Shown: positions 1 to 8,429 of the stretch, one piece after another
How the letters are laid out: each line of letters starts with the position of its first letter
Numbering within the stretch: position 1 is the stretch's first letter
Origin: Bacillota bacterium
Lineage (GTDB): Bacteria > Bacillota > Clostridia > Tissierellales > Sedimentibacteraceae
Reading direction: 5' to 3'
Assembly (NCBI GenBank): GCA_029239575.1
Contig: JARBUP010000020.1
Coordinates: 1 to 21,597 of the forward strand
Length of the DNA stretch: 21,597 nucleotides
Notes under the pieces: model-generated
Databases searched by the model: none
Told to the model about the DNA's origin: nothing
The model's input: the letters and a program-made list of their open reading frames with translations, nothing else
Position numbers and translations under genes: made by a program

Positions 1-2010
1 TTCTGTTAAATCATTTTTTAAAAAAAGCTCCATAATTTGATTGGCGGAAAATATAACATTTAAAGGAGTTTTTAGCTCATGTGCTACATTTGCGTAAACT
101 TCATCCTGTATTTTCAGAGAATTTTCCAATTCTGTTTTTGCCTTTATTTCTTCAGTAATATCTATTCCAATTAATATTACTTCAATAATCTCGTTATTCA
201 TGTCCATTACAGGATGAAAAATATACTTTTGGGATATTTCTTTATTGTTTATATTATATTTTACTGTTTCATTATAACTTTTCATATTATTTTTTGATGC
301 ATTATTTATTAAGTCAATAATAGTATGATTAAATATTATATTATTAATATTTTTTCCTATTAAGGAAGAATGGGAACCTATATTAGGTATGATTTGTTTT
401 ATTAGAAAATAGCCTTTTTTATTAATATCAATAATATCAAGTTCCGGAAATTTATACCTAAAAAAACCTAAATCAAGATTTTCGATTATATTGCTTAATG
501 AATCATATTGGGCTTTATTGTATAAGCTTTCTTCATATTTTATAATTTCGCTTATATCACGAATTACTAAAACACCACAAATAAAATTGTTTTGGAAGTA
601 ATAAATAGGGGTGCCAGTTGACTCCATATATTGAATATTGTTATTTATTTTTCTAATAATTCTTTTATTCTCAGTTTTTTCACCATTAATTAATTTTAAT
701 TTTGTTAAGCTGTCAAAAGATATTACACTTCCATCCATTTCATAAAATTCTGTGTATTTATATATTTCTTCGATATCTATATTTGTATTATCTTTAATTA
801 AATGCATTTCTCTTGCCTTTTTATTCATATTAATAATTTTACCGTATTTGTTAAAAATTATAATTTCATCATTCATATTTTCGATGATTGCTTCTAATTG
901 ATATTTTTGTGCTTTAATTATTTGGTCTTTTTTAACTTGATCGGTTATATTTCTAATACTGATTAAAGCCTTTTTTATATTGCCGTCTTTATCATATATA
1001 GGACTGCCGCTTTCACTGAAATAAAAAATTCCGTCAGGTCTATGGGCAATGAATTTATGGTCCTTTATTTTTTCACCTTTTAAAATTTTACCCTCAATAA
1101 AATCTCCAAATTCATAGGGGTTTCCGTCAAAATCATAATATTTGGTATATTTTAACGAGTCACCAGTTTTATTAATAGAATCCGGATAATAAACAACTTC
1201 ATTTATTTTTTTGTTCAATTTAGTTATGTTAAAATCCTTATCAACAGTGCATAATCCATCGGATATATTTTCTATAATAGCTTCCAATTCATCCTTTTGT
1301 TCTTTTATAATGATGCTGCTGACAACTTTTTCTGTCACGTCTCTTAATGTATGAACAATATATTTTATTTTTTCCGAAACAAAAATAGGAACAAAGGAAA
1401 CATCAAAATATTTTGTTTCATTATTGATGTTTAAAAATTTCATTGATTCAAAGAAATACGGCTCATTATTTTCTACTACTTGCATAATGATTTGTTCAAA
1501 AATATTTTTTTTATATTCCATTGGTAATATTTCTTTAAAATTAATACCTAAAGAATTATTTATTTGGATAGATGGAGGAATTATTGAATCAAATAATTGT
1601 TGATTTGATTTTAGAAGAATTAAATCCGGAAATGATAAAATTGCTGTTCCTGTTTTATTATAGGAAAGCATAGCGCCTACATACTGAAATCTGTCGTTAA
1701 TTCTTGAATTGGTTTTTTCTTTAATAAAATAAATTAGTTCGTTTTCTGAAAGAGTGTTCTTATGAATTAATACTTCTAAAGGCTCATTTTCTTTTGTAAA
1801 AATAAATACTTCGCAACAGGATACAATATTTTCAAGGCAAACTTGTTTATTTATTTTTAAAATTTTATTTATATAATTAAGGGATTTACCTAACAATTCT
1901 TCTTTCGAATAACCTATAAGTTTTTCAAGTTCATTGTTTATTTTTATAACTACATTGCTTTTTAAATGCACTAATGGCATTGAAACTTTTCTTTTGATGT
2001 CAAGATACAT
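1..2010 (-). CDS. Multi-PAS sensor histidine kinase, C-terminus outside the window
   Basis: Translating the minus strand from the ATG at 2010-2008 gives 670 uninterrupted residues to the window edge, so only the N-terminal part is present. An AGGGGG ribosome binding site lies 6 bases before the ATG. About five PAS-like segments can be placed, near residues 12-105, 116-230, 240-360, 370-490 and 505-622. The third and fourth open with the near-identical phrase ELEAIIEN/QLEAIIEN, which suggests internal duplication. The HisKA H-box NVAHELKTPLN follows, with the phosphorylated His at residue 644. The HATPase domain must lie beyond position 1. No membrane helix or signal peptide is seen, so it is probably a cytoplasmic sensor with redox, ligand or energy input through PAS. 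It is divergent from the sigma-54 activators, and any functional link to them is unproven. Its partner response regulator is not visible. Confidence 0.9.
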   Translation of the reverse strand, partial: MYLDIKRKVSMPLVHLKSNVVIKINNELEKLIGYSKEELLGKSLNYINKILKINKQVCLENIVSCCEVFIFTKENEPLEVLIHKNTLSENELIYFIKEKTNSRINDRFQYVGAMLSYNKTGTAILSFPDLILLKSNQQLFDSIIPPSIQINNSLGINFKEILPMEYKKNIFEQIIMQVVENNEPYFFESMKFLNINNETKYFDVSFVPIFVSEKIKYIVHTLRDVTEKVVSSIIIKEQKDELEAIIENISDGLCTVDKDFNITKLNKKINEVVYYPDSINKTGDSLKYTKYYDFDGNPYEFGDFIEGKILKGEKIKDHKFIAHRPDGIFYFSESGSPIYDKDGNIKKALISIRNITDQVKKDQIIKAQKYQLEAIIENMNDEIIIFNKYGKIINMNKKAREMHLIKDNTNIDIEEIYKYTEFYEMDGSVISFDSLTKLKLINGEKTENKRIIRKINNNIQYMESTGTPIYYFQNNFICGVLVIRDISEIIKYEESLYNKAQYDSLSNIIENLDLGFFRYKFPELDIIDINKKGYFLIKQIIPNIGSHSSLIGKNINNIIFNHTIIDLINNASKNNMKSYNETVKYNINNKEISQKYIFHPVMDMNNEIIEVILIGIDITEEIKAKTELENSLKIQDEVYANVAHELKTPLNVIFSANQIMELFLKNDLTE

Positions 2011-2068
2011 AATTTGGCCCCCTAAATTAAAATCTTACAAATTTAGACTTATTAGTTTAATTCTAAAT

Positions 2069-2097
2069 ATTATATACCAAATTGAAAACATTTGCAA
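2069..2097 (-). promoter_or_regulatory. Sigma-A-type promoter for the histidine kinase
   Basis: On the minus strand a TTGCAA -35 box (2097-2092) and a perfect TATAAT -10 box (2074-2069) are separated by 17 bases. They lie about 60 bases upstream of the kinase ATG. The region is A+T rich, so some chance matches are expected, but both boxes and the spacing fit. Confidence 0.5.
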
Positions 2098-2208
2098 AAA
2101 ATAAATTTCAACAAATTGTGACAAAAAAATTAAAAATATATTACTAAATTATAAACAATAGTATGTTGTAAATTATATAAAGTATATTATTTTACTAATA
2201 TTAATTAG

Positions 2209-2237
2209 TTTACGCATTTTGTTAGTTATGTTATAAT
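2209..2237 (+). promoter_or_regulatory. Sigma-A-type promoter for the activator pair
   Basis: TTTACG (2209-2214), a 17-base spacer and TATAAT (2232-2237) lie about 45 bases before the ATG of the first activator. The second activator follows only 48 bases after the first with no terminator, so this promoter probably serves both. Confidence 0.5.
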
Positions 2238-2282
2238 TATACACATATATTTAATCCCTTAACAAATTGAGAGGTGTTTTTA

Positions 2283-3173
2283 ATGATAACAATTAATAAT
2301 ATTATTGAAGGGGTAAATGAATTTGCTGAAGCAACAAAAGCTGCTTTTAAAATGGATGTTATGGTAGTTGATGAAAATAAGAAAATAATTGTTGCTACCG
2401 GAGGACTATGTGAAGTAAAAGGTAATTATATAGTTGAATCAGGTATAATTAATCAAGAAATTTTTTTGAAAAGAAAAAAGCACTTTATAGTATCTGATAC
2501 AATAAATGATAATGAACACATTTGCAAACGTTGCGAAAAGTATGGAACCACATGTATTTATAAAAATGTTGTTGCTACCGGAATATATGACGAAGAAAAC
2601 TTGAGAGGAGTAATATTGTTAAATGCTGTTACTGAAGAACAAGTTAAATTCATGGTTCACAATGAACAAAATATTCTTAATTTTTTATATAGGATTTCGA
2701 GTCTTCTGAATTCAAAAATGGAAGAAGTACAAGCTATCAATAATCTTAAGAGAAATTCTTATTTTTTAAATAGCATATTTAATGGAATTAATAAAGGAGT
2801 CATTATAGTAGATGTAAATCAAAATATAATTAAAATTAATAATTATATGAAACAGTTATTATCTTTAGAAAGTGTCAATATTATAGGTAAAAATATAGAT
2901 GATATATTTAGTGATATATCTAATATTGAAATATCTGATGATAACAATTCAGAGTTTAATGAGATTTCTATTAAAATAAATGGTCAAACTAAATTTTTTC
3001 TTTATAGTTTAACATCTTTGTTATTAGATTATAATACTCAAGCCTTCGCATATTTTTTTGACGATACTAAAACAATAAATGAAATGACAAGTGACACTAA
3101 TAATAAATATGGACATGTTATTTTAGATGATATAATTGGTAATAGTAAGGTCAACAGTTATGTTATGCGGTGA
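2283..3173 (+). pseudogene. Broken sigma-54 activator, N-terminal sensor part
   Basis: This frame encodes the sensory half of a sigma-54 enhancer-binding protein (296 residues) and then stops. The ATG at 2283 is preferred over the in-frame GTG at 2274, because GAGAGGTG (2269-2276) makes a good ribosome binding site 6 bases before the ATG. An N-terminal GAF-like sensor carries a cysteine cluster (C81, C84, C91), followed by a PAS-like segment from about residue 155. It matches the intact paralogue at 4069-5847 up to the phrase DDIIGNS. At that point 4 bases stand where the paralogue has 51, a net loss of 47 bases, and the frame shifts to an early stop. The AAA+ half continues in another frame from 3136. 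Either the gene is inactivated or the assembly has dropped bases here. Confidence 0.8.
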
Positions 3174-4020
3174 AACCGGTACTGGAAAAGAATTATTTGC
3201 CAGAGCCATTCATTATGAAAGCAAAAGATCAGCCGAACCTTTCATTGCTATAAATTGTAGCGCAATTCCTGAAACATTAATTGAAAGTGAATTGTTTGGT
3301 TATGAAAAGGGATCATTTACAGGTGCAAACAGCAAAGGTAAACATGGAAAATTTTATTTAGCTGACAAAGGTACTATATTTTTAGATGAAATTGAAACAA
3401 TGCCTTTATACTTACAGCAAAAATTATTGAGAGTTATTGAAAGAAAAGAAATTGAAAGAATTGGTGGTAGCGAATGTATTCCAATAAATGTACGAATCAT
3501 TTCTGCAACTAATGTCAGAATGGATGAATTGGTTAAAAAAGGTCAATTTAGAGAAGATTTGTATCATAGATTAAATGTTTTAGGACTATTTATACCTCCT
3601 TTAAGGGAGCGTGGAAATGATGTTCATGTTCTAACCGATTATTTTATAAAAAAATTTAATGAAAGATTTAATAAAAATATTATAGGAATTGATGGTAAAG
3701 TAAAGGATATATTTTCAAAGTATCAATGGGGAGGAAATGTAAGGGAATTACAAAATACTATTGAATATGCAATCAATATGGAAACTTTAGATTATATCAA
3801 TATTGAAAATTTACCTTTAAATTTACAAAAATTTGATAATAATAATTTAAATGTCATAAATAATTCAAATTTACCAACATTAAGTGAAATAGAAACAACT
3901 TATATAAAAAAAGCTTTAGATTTTTATGGTCATACTGAAAAAGGAATAATTGATTCAGCAAATGCTCTTGGTATCAGCCGATCGACAATTTATAGGAAAA
4001 TTGCTAAATATGATTTATAA
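3136..4020 (+). pseudogene. Broken sigma-54 activator, AAA+ and HTH part
   Basis: This is the out-of-frame continuation of the gene begun at 2283. The open frame from the TTG at 3136 reads into Walker A (GETGTGKE), GSFTGA (a Ser variant of the sigma-54 contact loop GAFTGA), Walker B (GTIFLDEIE), the arginine-finger region REDLYHRLNV, VRELQN, and a C-terminal Fis-type helix-turn-helix ending ALGISRSTIYRKIAKYDL. The about 16 residues that normally precede Walker A are gone. No convincing ribosome binding site precedes the TTG, so independent translation is doubtful. If any product were made it would lack the sensor and the helix before the P-loop, so a working ATPase is unlikely. The close match to the intact neighbour suggests recent tandem duplication followed by decay. 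Confidence 0.8.
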
Positions 4021-4068
4021 ATATAATATATAATTTGGTTTTTAAATCCTTATTAAGGAGAGAAAATA

Positions 4069-5847
4069 ATGTCGACTTTAATGAATTTGGAAAATGACTT
4101 GAATGAAATTGTTAAGGCTATTGCAGCAGCTTTAAAAGTGGATGTAGAAATTGTTGATACAGATCTTATAAGGGTAGCAGTAGTAGGAAGACTTGAGTAT
4201 TTGAAAGGGAAAAAATTTGATAAACCTGGAAAGGCTTATAGAAAGTCAATTGATACTGGTGAAAAGTTTATTATTGAAGCTACAGGAGAAGATGAGCTAT
4301 GCATAGGTTGTGAATGGTATGGAAATTGTATTTGCAAGATGACTGTTTATGCACCAATAAAAGGAGAAGATGAAGTAGTTGGTGTAATTTCTTTAACAGC
4401 ATATGATGAAGAGCAAACTAAAATATTAAAAGATAACATGGATGGAAATTTACTTTTTGTAGAAAAAATGGCAAACCTGATTTATAGTAAGGTTATGGAA
4501 AATAGGATGTTTAAAGACATGGTTATTATTAAAGATAAACTTGATCAAGTTATGAATTCTATAGATAATAGCATTATAGCCACTGACTATGAAGGAAGAA
4601 TTACACATATAAATCAAATAGGTATGGAAAAGCTTAGAATATCCAGTAAAGAAAATATATTGGGTATTAAATTAGAAAATATATTTCCTTCACTTCAGTA
4701 TGAAAATTTTTTAAACTCAGAAGACAATTGCTTAAAGAAGCAGGAAATTTGTAATTCAATAAATTCAAAATTAGATAAATACATAGTAAACATCCGAAAA
4801 ATACTTTTTAAAAACGAAGTACAGGGAATGGTTTTATCTTTTGAAAATTATAATAATGCTAAAAGTAGAGCATACACACTTGTTAATGGAGATAAGCCTA
4901 TAAGTACCGATGATATTATCGGTCAAAGCAATGTTATGATTAATCTAAAAAATATGGCAATAAGAGTATCAAAAACTAACTCTACAGTCATGTTAATAGG
5001 AGAAACAGGAACTGGAAAAGAAGTATTTTCAAGAGCAATTCATTATCACAGTTTAAGAAGGGATAAACCTTTTGTTACTATAAATTGCAGCGCCATACCT
5101 GACTCATTAATTGAGAGTGAATTATTTGGATATGAAAGTGGAGCGTTCACTGGTGCTAATAAACTTGGAAAACCTGGTAAGTTTGAGATAGCAAATGGTG
5201 GTACTATATTTCTTGATGAAATTGAGGCTATGCCCATTTACATGCAGCCTAAAATCCTCAGAGTTATTCAAGAAAAAGAAGTGATAAGAGTTGGATCAAA
5301 TGAAACTATACCTATTGATGTGAGAATTATTACTGCTACTAATGTGGATCTTGAAAGTGCTATTATAAAAGGGGAGTTTCGAGCAGATTTGTATCATAGA
5401 TTGAATGTTATACCACTTATAATACCATCATTAAGAGAAAGAAAAGAAGATATTATATTACTGGCTAATTATTTTATGGATAGATTTGCAAAAGTGATGG
5501 GAAGAAATATAAAAGGTATTGACAAAGATGTGGAGAAGCTTTTATTAGATTATTCATGGCCAGGAAATGTTAGAGAATTAAATAATGCCATAGAGTTTGC
5601 AATTAATCTTGAAGATAATGAATATATAACAATTAATAGCATTCCGTCAAGTGTTAGGGATTCTAATAAACTCATAGAAAATAAAGAGCTAAATTTAAAA
5701 GAAATTGAAATGCATTATATAAAGAATGCTTTGAACAAATATGGATGGGATGAGAATGGTAAGGTCCTAGCAGCAAAAAAATTAGGTATAAGCAGGGCAA
5801 CTATTTATAATAAAATAAAGAATTATCAATTGGAAAATATGCATTAA
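4069..5847 (+). CDS. Sigma-54-dependent enhancer-binding transcriptional activator
   Basis: A complete 592-residue activator that remodels sigma-54 RNA polymerase by ATP hydrolysis. The ATG follows AAGGAGAG. Residues 1-145 form a GAF-like sensor with a cysteine knot (C78, C81, C87, C89) that could bind a metal or Fe-S cluster. Residues about 155-260 are PAS-like. The AAA+ domain follows: Walker A GETGTGKE 311-318, GAFTGA 358-363, Walker B GTIFLDEIE 378-386, arginine-finger region FRADLYHRLNV 438-448, and VREL 501-504. A Fis-type helix-turn-helix lies near 565-586. All catalytic motifs are intact. It sits directly upstream of a perfect -24/-12 promoter and is the best candidate regulator of that promoter and of the matching one at 14536. 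The inducer is unknown; an amine, an aldehyde or redox state are guesses. Confidence 0.93.
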   Translation: MSTLMNLENDLNEIVKAIAAALKVDVEIVDTDLIRVAVVGRLEYLKGKKFDKPGKAYRKSIDTGEKFIIEATGEDELCIGCEWYGNCICKMTVYAPIKGEDEVVGVISLTAYDEEQTKILKDNMDGNLLFVEKMANLIYSKVMENRMFKDMVIIKDKLDQVMNSIDNSIIATDYEGRITHINQIGMEKLRISSKENILGIKLENIFPSLQYENFLNSEDNCLKKQEICNSINSKLDKYIVNIRKILFKNEVQGMVLSFENYNNAKSRAYTLVNGDKPISTDDIIGQSNVMINLKNMAIRVSKTNSTVMLIGETGTGKEVFSRAIHYHSLRRDKPFVTINCSAIPDSLIESELFGYESGAFTGANKLGKPGKFEIANGGTIFLDEIEAMPIYMQPKILRVIQEKEVIRVGSNETIPIDVRIITATNVDLESAIIKGEFRADLYHRLNVIPLIIPSLRERKEDIILLANYFMDRFAKVMGRNIKGIDKDVEKLLLDYSWPGNVRELNNAIEFAINLEDNEYITINSIPSSVRDSNKLIENKELNLKEIEMHYIKNALNKYGWDENGKVLAAKKLGISRATIYNKIKNYQLENMH

Positions 5848-5951
5848 AAGGTTTATACCTCTTTAAGGACGCACTGAAATAATGTACATGTATTAAAAAT
5901 TCAAATAAATTTAATAAAAATATTATAGTAGTCTGTGATGAAATTAATAAT

Positions 5952-5966
5952 ATATCAAAATGAAAT
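5952..5966 (+). promoter_or_regulatory. Activator-binding palindrome, distal site of promoter 1
   Basis: ATATCAAAATGAAAT fits the 15-bp dyad ATNTCANNNTGANAT that recurs four more times near the two sigma-54 promoters here. Its centre is about 223 bases upstream of the predicted start site. A separate palindrome, TCTAAA-A-TTTAGA (5974-5986), lies just downstream. Confidence 0.6.
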
Positions 5967-6027
5967 ATTCATGTCTAAAATTTAGATACGAATATTTTCT
6001 TATTTATCAACAAAAATAATTAAATAT

Positions 6028-6042
6028 ATCTCAATTTGATAT
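6028..6042 (+). promoter_or_regulatory. Activator-binding palindrome, proximal site of promoter 1
   Basis: ATCTCAATTTGATAT is a perfect match to ATNTCANNNTGANAT. It sits inside a longer perfect palindrome with 9-bp arms (6022-6030 and 6038-6046). Its centre is about 147 bases upstream of the predicted start, a normal enhancer distance for a sigma-54 activator. Confidence 0.65.
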
Positions 6043-6155
6043 ATTTAAAGTTTAATATAAAAATACTTATTTTTGGTTTGATTATTATATTTATAACAAT
6101 GTAGATATTTCAATGACTTAGGGATATCATGCTAAAAAAAACGAAAAATAACAAA

Positions 6156-6173
6156 TTGGCATTGTTATTGCTA
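6156..6173 (+). promoter_or_regulatory. Sigma-54 (-24/-12) promoter of the transporter/dehydrogenase operon
   Basis: TTGGCATTGTTATTGCTA has GG (6158-6159) and GC (6170-6171) separated by exactly 10 bases. It matches the sigma-54 consensus TGGCAY-N5-TTGCW apart from the base after CA. Transcription should begin near 6182, leaving a leader of about 285 bases before the BCCT gene. The intact activator lies just upstream and five-fold repeated palindromes flag its targets. Confidence 0.85.
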
Positions 6174-6222
6174 ATATATTATATCAGGTAAATAGTACTA
6201 AAATATTTTAAAGAAAGGGTGA

Positions 6223-6252
6223 ATGATGCGTAAGTTAAAATGGACATTTTAG
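6223..6252 (+). CDS. Possible 9-codon leader peptide in the 5' leader
   Basis: A short frame, MMRKLKWTF and stop, follows AAAGAAAGGGTGA in the long leader downstream of the sigma-54 promoter. The second ATG (6226) has the better spacing. Such a tiny frame could be chance or the stub of a lost gene. The leader also holds a perfect hairpin CAAGTTA-TTAAT-TAACTTG (6390-6408), which is not followed by a T-tract, and a weak TTGACA-like box at 6255-6260. No riboswitch class is recognised in 6182-6469. Confidence 0.2.
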   Translation: MMRKLKWTF

Positions 6253-6469
6253 TGTTGACAGTTTTAGTATCTGAGTTGATACGGACGGGAAATCGATAGC
6301 AAAAATGCAATTTTTAGAGCAAAATGTAAGACTATATTATGCAATGAATATTTTATAATCATTAATTGATGTAGAAATTATAAGTTAGACAAGTTATTAA
6401 TTAACTTGCCATATGTACTTATCAGTAAAAATCTTATACTAATTAGTTAACCAAGAAAGGAAGTGCTCT

Positions 6470-8092
6470 ATGAAATTATTTAAAAATTTTGAAATTGAAA
6501 AAGGTGTATTTTATCCTCCTGCAATATTATTGCTTCTGATGATATTAATAGGGGCAATAAACCCAGGTGGTTTTGCAAATATAGCAAGTAAAGCTTTAGC
6601 GTTTACAATTGATAAATTCGGATGGTTTTATTTATTATCTGCATTTGCTATGTTCGCCGGCACAATTGGTATTATGTTTTCATCCTTTGGTAAATTAAAA
6701 ATTGGAGGACCAAATGCTAAAACGGAACAAAGTGTTTTTGCTTGGTGTGCAATGGCTGTATGTGGTGGTATTGCTACAGCGATGGTATTTTGGTCAGTTG
6801 CTGAACCTCTTACTCATTATTATACACCACCAGTTTTTACAGGTGCAGAACCTCAAACACATGAAAGTGCTATAAGAGGTTTACAAATAGGCATATATCA
6901 TTGGTCAATTCTTCCGTATTCATTGTTCACGATATTTGGAGTTGCAGCAGCACATGCAATATATAACAAGAAATTACCTTTTAGAGCCAGCTCTACACTT
7001 TATCCGATACTTGGTGATAAAATATATGGTCCTTGGGGTAAAGGAATTGATGCACTTTCCATATTGGCACTAGTAGGTGGCGTTATAACTTCCTTGGGGT
7101 TTGGTACAATGCAATTTGCATCAGGGTTGGATTTCTTGTTCGGATTAAAGCAAAACAATACAGTATATGTAGGCATAATTATAGCTCTTACTCTAAGCTA
7201 TACAGTTTCAAGCGCCAGAGGACTGCAGAAGGGTATGAAAATTATCAGCAGTATAAATTCATATATTTATATAGTATTAGTGGCATTTTTATTACTTTTC
7301 GGACCAACAAAGTTTTTATTAAATGTACTTGTAGAAACAATAGGATCATTCATTCAAAACTTTATACCTTCGTCTTTTAACGCAGATGCATTTAATGTTG
7401 GTAACGGTTGGAGCGGCGGATGGACAATATTCTTCTGGGCATGGTGGATGGCATATGCACCTTTGATAGGAATGTTCCTTGCTCGTATTGCAATTGGCAG
7501 AACAATCAGACAGTTTATTTTAGTTAATATTTTTGTACCTGGTGCATTCTTATTTATTTGGTTTACAGCATTTGGTGGGTCAGCAATATATTATGAGCAC
7601 TTTCAACAAGCTGGAATTATGGACATAATTAATGCAAAAGGATTGGAAGTTTCAATGTATGCATTGTTCCAAAACATGCCATTACGTTCAATTACTATAC
7701 CGGTTGGTATTGCTGCATTAGGATTTTCGTTTATTACATTGGCAGATGCTATGACGTCAACAATTGCTTCCATGACTATAAAAAATAACGTAGACGAAGA
7801 AGCACCACAATCGCTTAAAGTATTTTGGGGATTTTTAATTGGTGGTGTAACAATCGTATGTCTATTGGTTAGCGGGACTGTTGGCACACAAGCACTTCAA
7901 TCAATGAGTATTGTATTTGCCTTACCAATATTTATATTTGGATGTGCAGTATTGATATCAATATTTAAGATGGCAGCTGAAGTTGAAAAAGAAAAAGAAG
8001 AAAAAGAAGTTATTAGATCAGTAAAATTAACATTAGATGATGAAGTTAAATCACCATCTGAAGTTGATAATAAAGTATTAAATAGTTTATAA
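6470..8092 (+). CDS. BCCT-family betaine/carnitine/choline-type transporter
   Basis: 540 residues with about 12 hydrophobic helices and a hydrophilic charged C-terminal tail (KEKEEKE region). The BCCT tryptophan signature GGWTIFFWAWW lies near residues 316-326 and continues into PLIGMFLARIAIGRTIRQF. The substrate-site segment MVFWSVAEPLTHY is near 105-117, and GFGTMQFASGL near 210-220. The ATG follows AAGGAAG. This family moves quaternary ammonium compounds such as glycine betaine, choline, carnitine and butyrobetaine, by Na+ or H+ symport or by exchange. As first gene of a catabolic operon under an inducible sigma-54 promoter, it is more likely nutrient uptake or precursor/product exchange than osmoprotection. 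The exact substrate cannot be read from the sequence. Confidence 0.93.
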   Translation: MKLFKNFEIEKGVFYPPAILLLLMILIGAINPGGFANIASKALAFTIDKFGWFYLLSAFAMFAGTIGIMFSSFGKLKIGGPNAKTEQSVFAWCAMAVCGGIATAMVFWSVAEPLTHYYTPPVFTGAEPQTHESAIRGLQIGIYHWSILPYSLFTIFGVAAAHAIYNKKLPFRASSTLYPILGDKIYGPWGKGIDALSILALVGGVITSLGFGTMQFASGLDFLFGLKQNNTVYVGIIIALTLSYTVSSARGLQKGMKIISSINSYIYIVLVAFLLLFGPTKFLLNVLVETIGSFIQNFIPSSFNADAFNVGNGWSGGWTIFFWAWWMAYAPLIGMFLARIAIGRTIRQFILVNIFVPGAFLFIWFTAFGGSAIYYEHFQQAGIMDIINAKGLEVSMYALFQNMPLRSITIPVGIAALGFSFITLADAMTSTIASMTIKNNVDEEAPQSLKVFWGFLIGGVTIVCLLVSGTVGTQALQSMSIVFALPIFIFGCAVLISIFKMAAEVEKEKEEKEVIRSVKLTLDDEVKSPSEVDNKVLNSL

Positions 8093-8117
8093 ATTTTTAA
8101 TCATAAGGAGGGTTAAA

Positions 8118-8429
8118 ATGCGTATTAAAAAACATCCTGTACTAAGTAGTATTGTAGAAAAAACAGAGGTGGAATTTATATTTGAAGGGAAAATGTTAAA
8201 AGGATATGAAGGAGAGCCAATAGCAGCTGCTTTGCACGAAAATGGTGTAAGGGTATTAAGACATGATCATCGTCCAAGAGGATTCTTTTGTGCAATTGGA
8301 AACTGTTCTTCATGCTTGATGGAAGTTAACGGAGAACCAAATGTCAGAGTTTGTGTTGAAGAGTTAAGAGATGGAATGGTAATTAATATGCAAGAAGGAA
8401 AAGGCAAATTAAAAGGTGGTGAAGAATAA
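8118..8429 (+). CDS. Small [2Fe-2S] subunit of an amine dehydrogenase (Fer2_4 type)
   Basis: 103 residues with a plant-type [2Fe-2S] cysteine pattern C58-x4-C63-x2-C66-x12-C79, inside the phrase FFCAIGNCSSCLMEV. It resembles the N-terminal Fer2_4 domain of sarcosine oxidase alpha subunits and of HcnA or proline-dehydrogenase gamma subunits, but here it is a free-standing protein. The ATG follows AAGGAGGG. Its stop overlaps the next start by one base (TAATG), implying translational coupling to the FAD subunit. The probable role is to pass electrons between the flavins of the complex. It is a soluble cytoplasmic protein. Confidence 0.9.
   Translation: MRIKKHPVLSSIVEKTEVEFIFEGKMLKGYEGEPIAAALHENGVRVLRHDHRPRGFFCAIGNCSSCLMEVNGEPNVRVCVEELRDGMVINMQEGKGKLKGGEE

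Noticed and set aside
5046..5237. Minus-strand open frame inside the intact activator gene
   Set aside because: It is antisense to the conserved AAA+ motifs, has no ribosome binding site and no family resemblance; it is a shadow of the real gene.
5848..5880. Possible terminator after the intact activator
   Set aside because: Only a short, bulged AAAGG/CCTCTTT pairing is seen and it has no T-run, so it is too weak to call.
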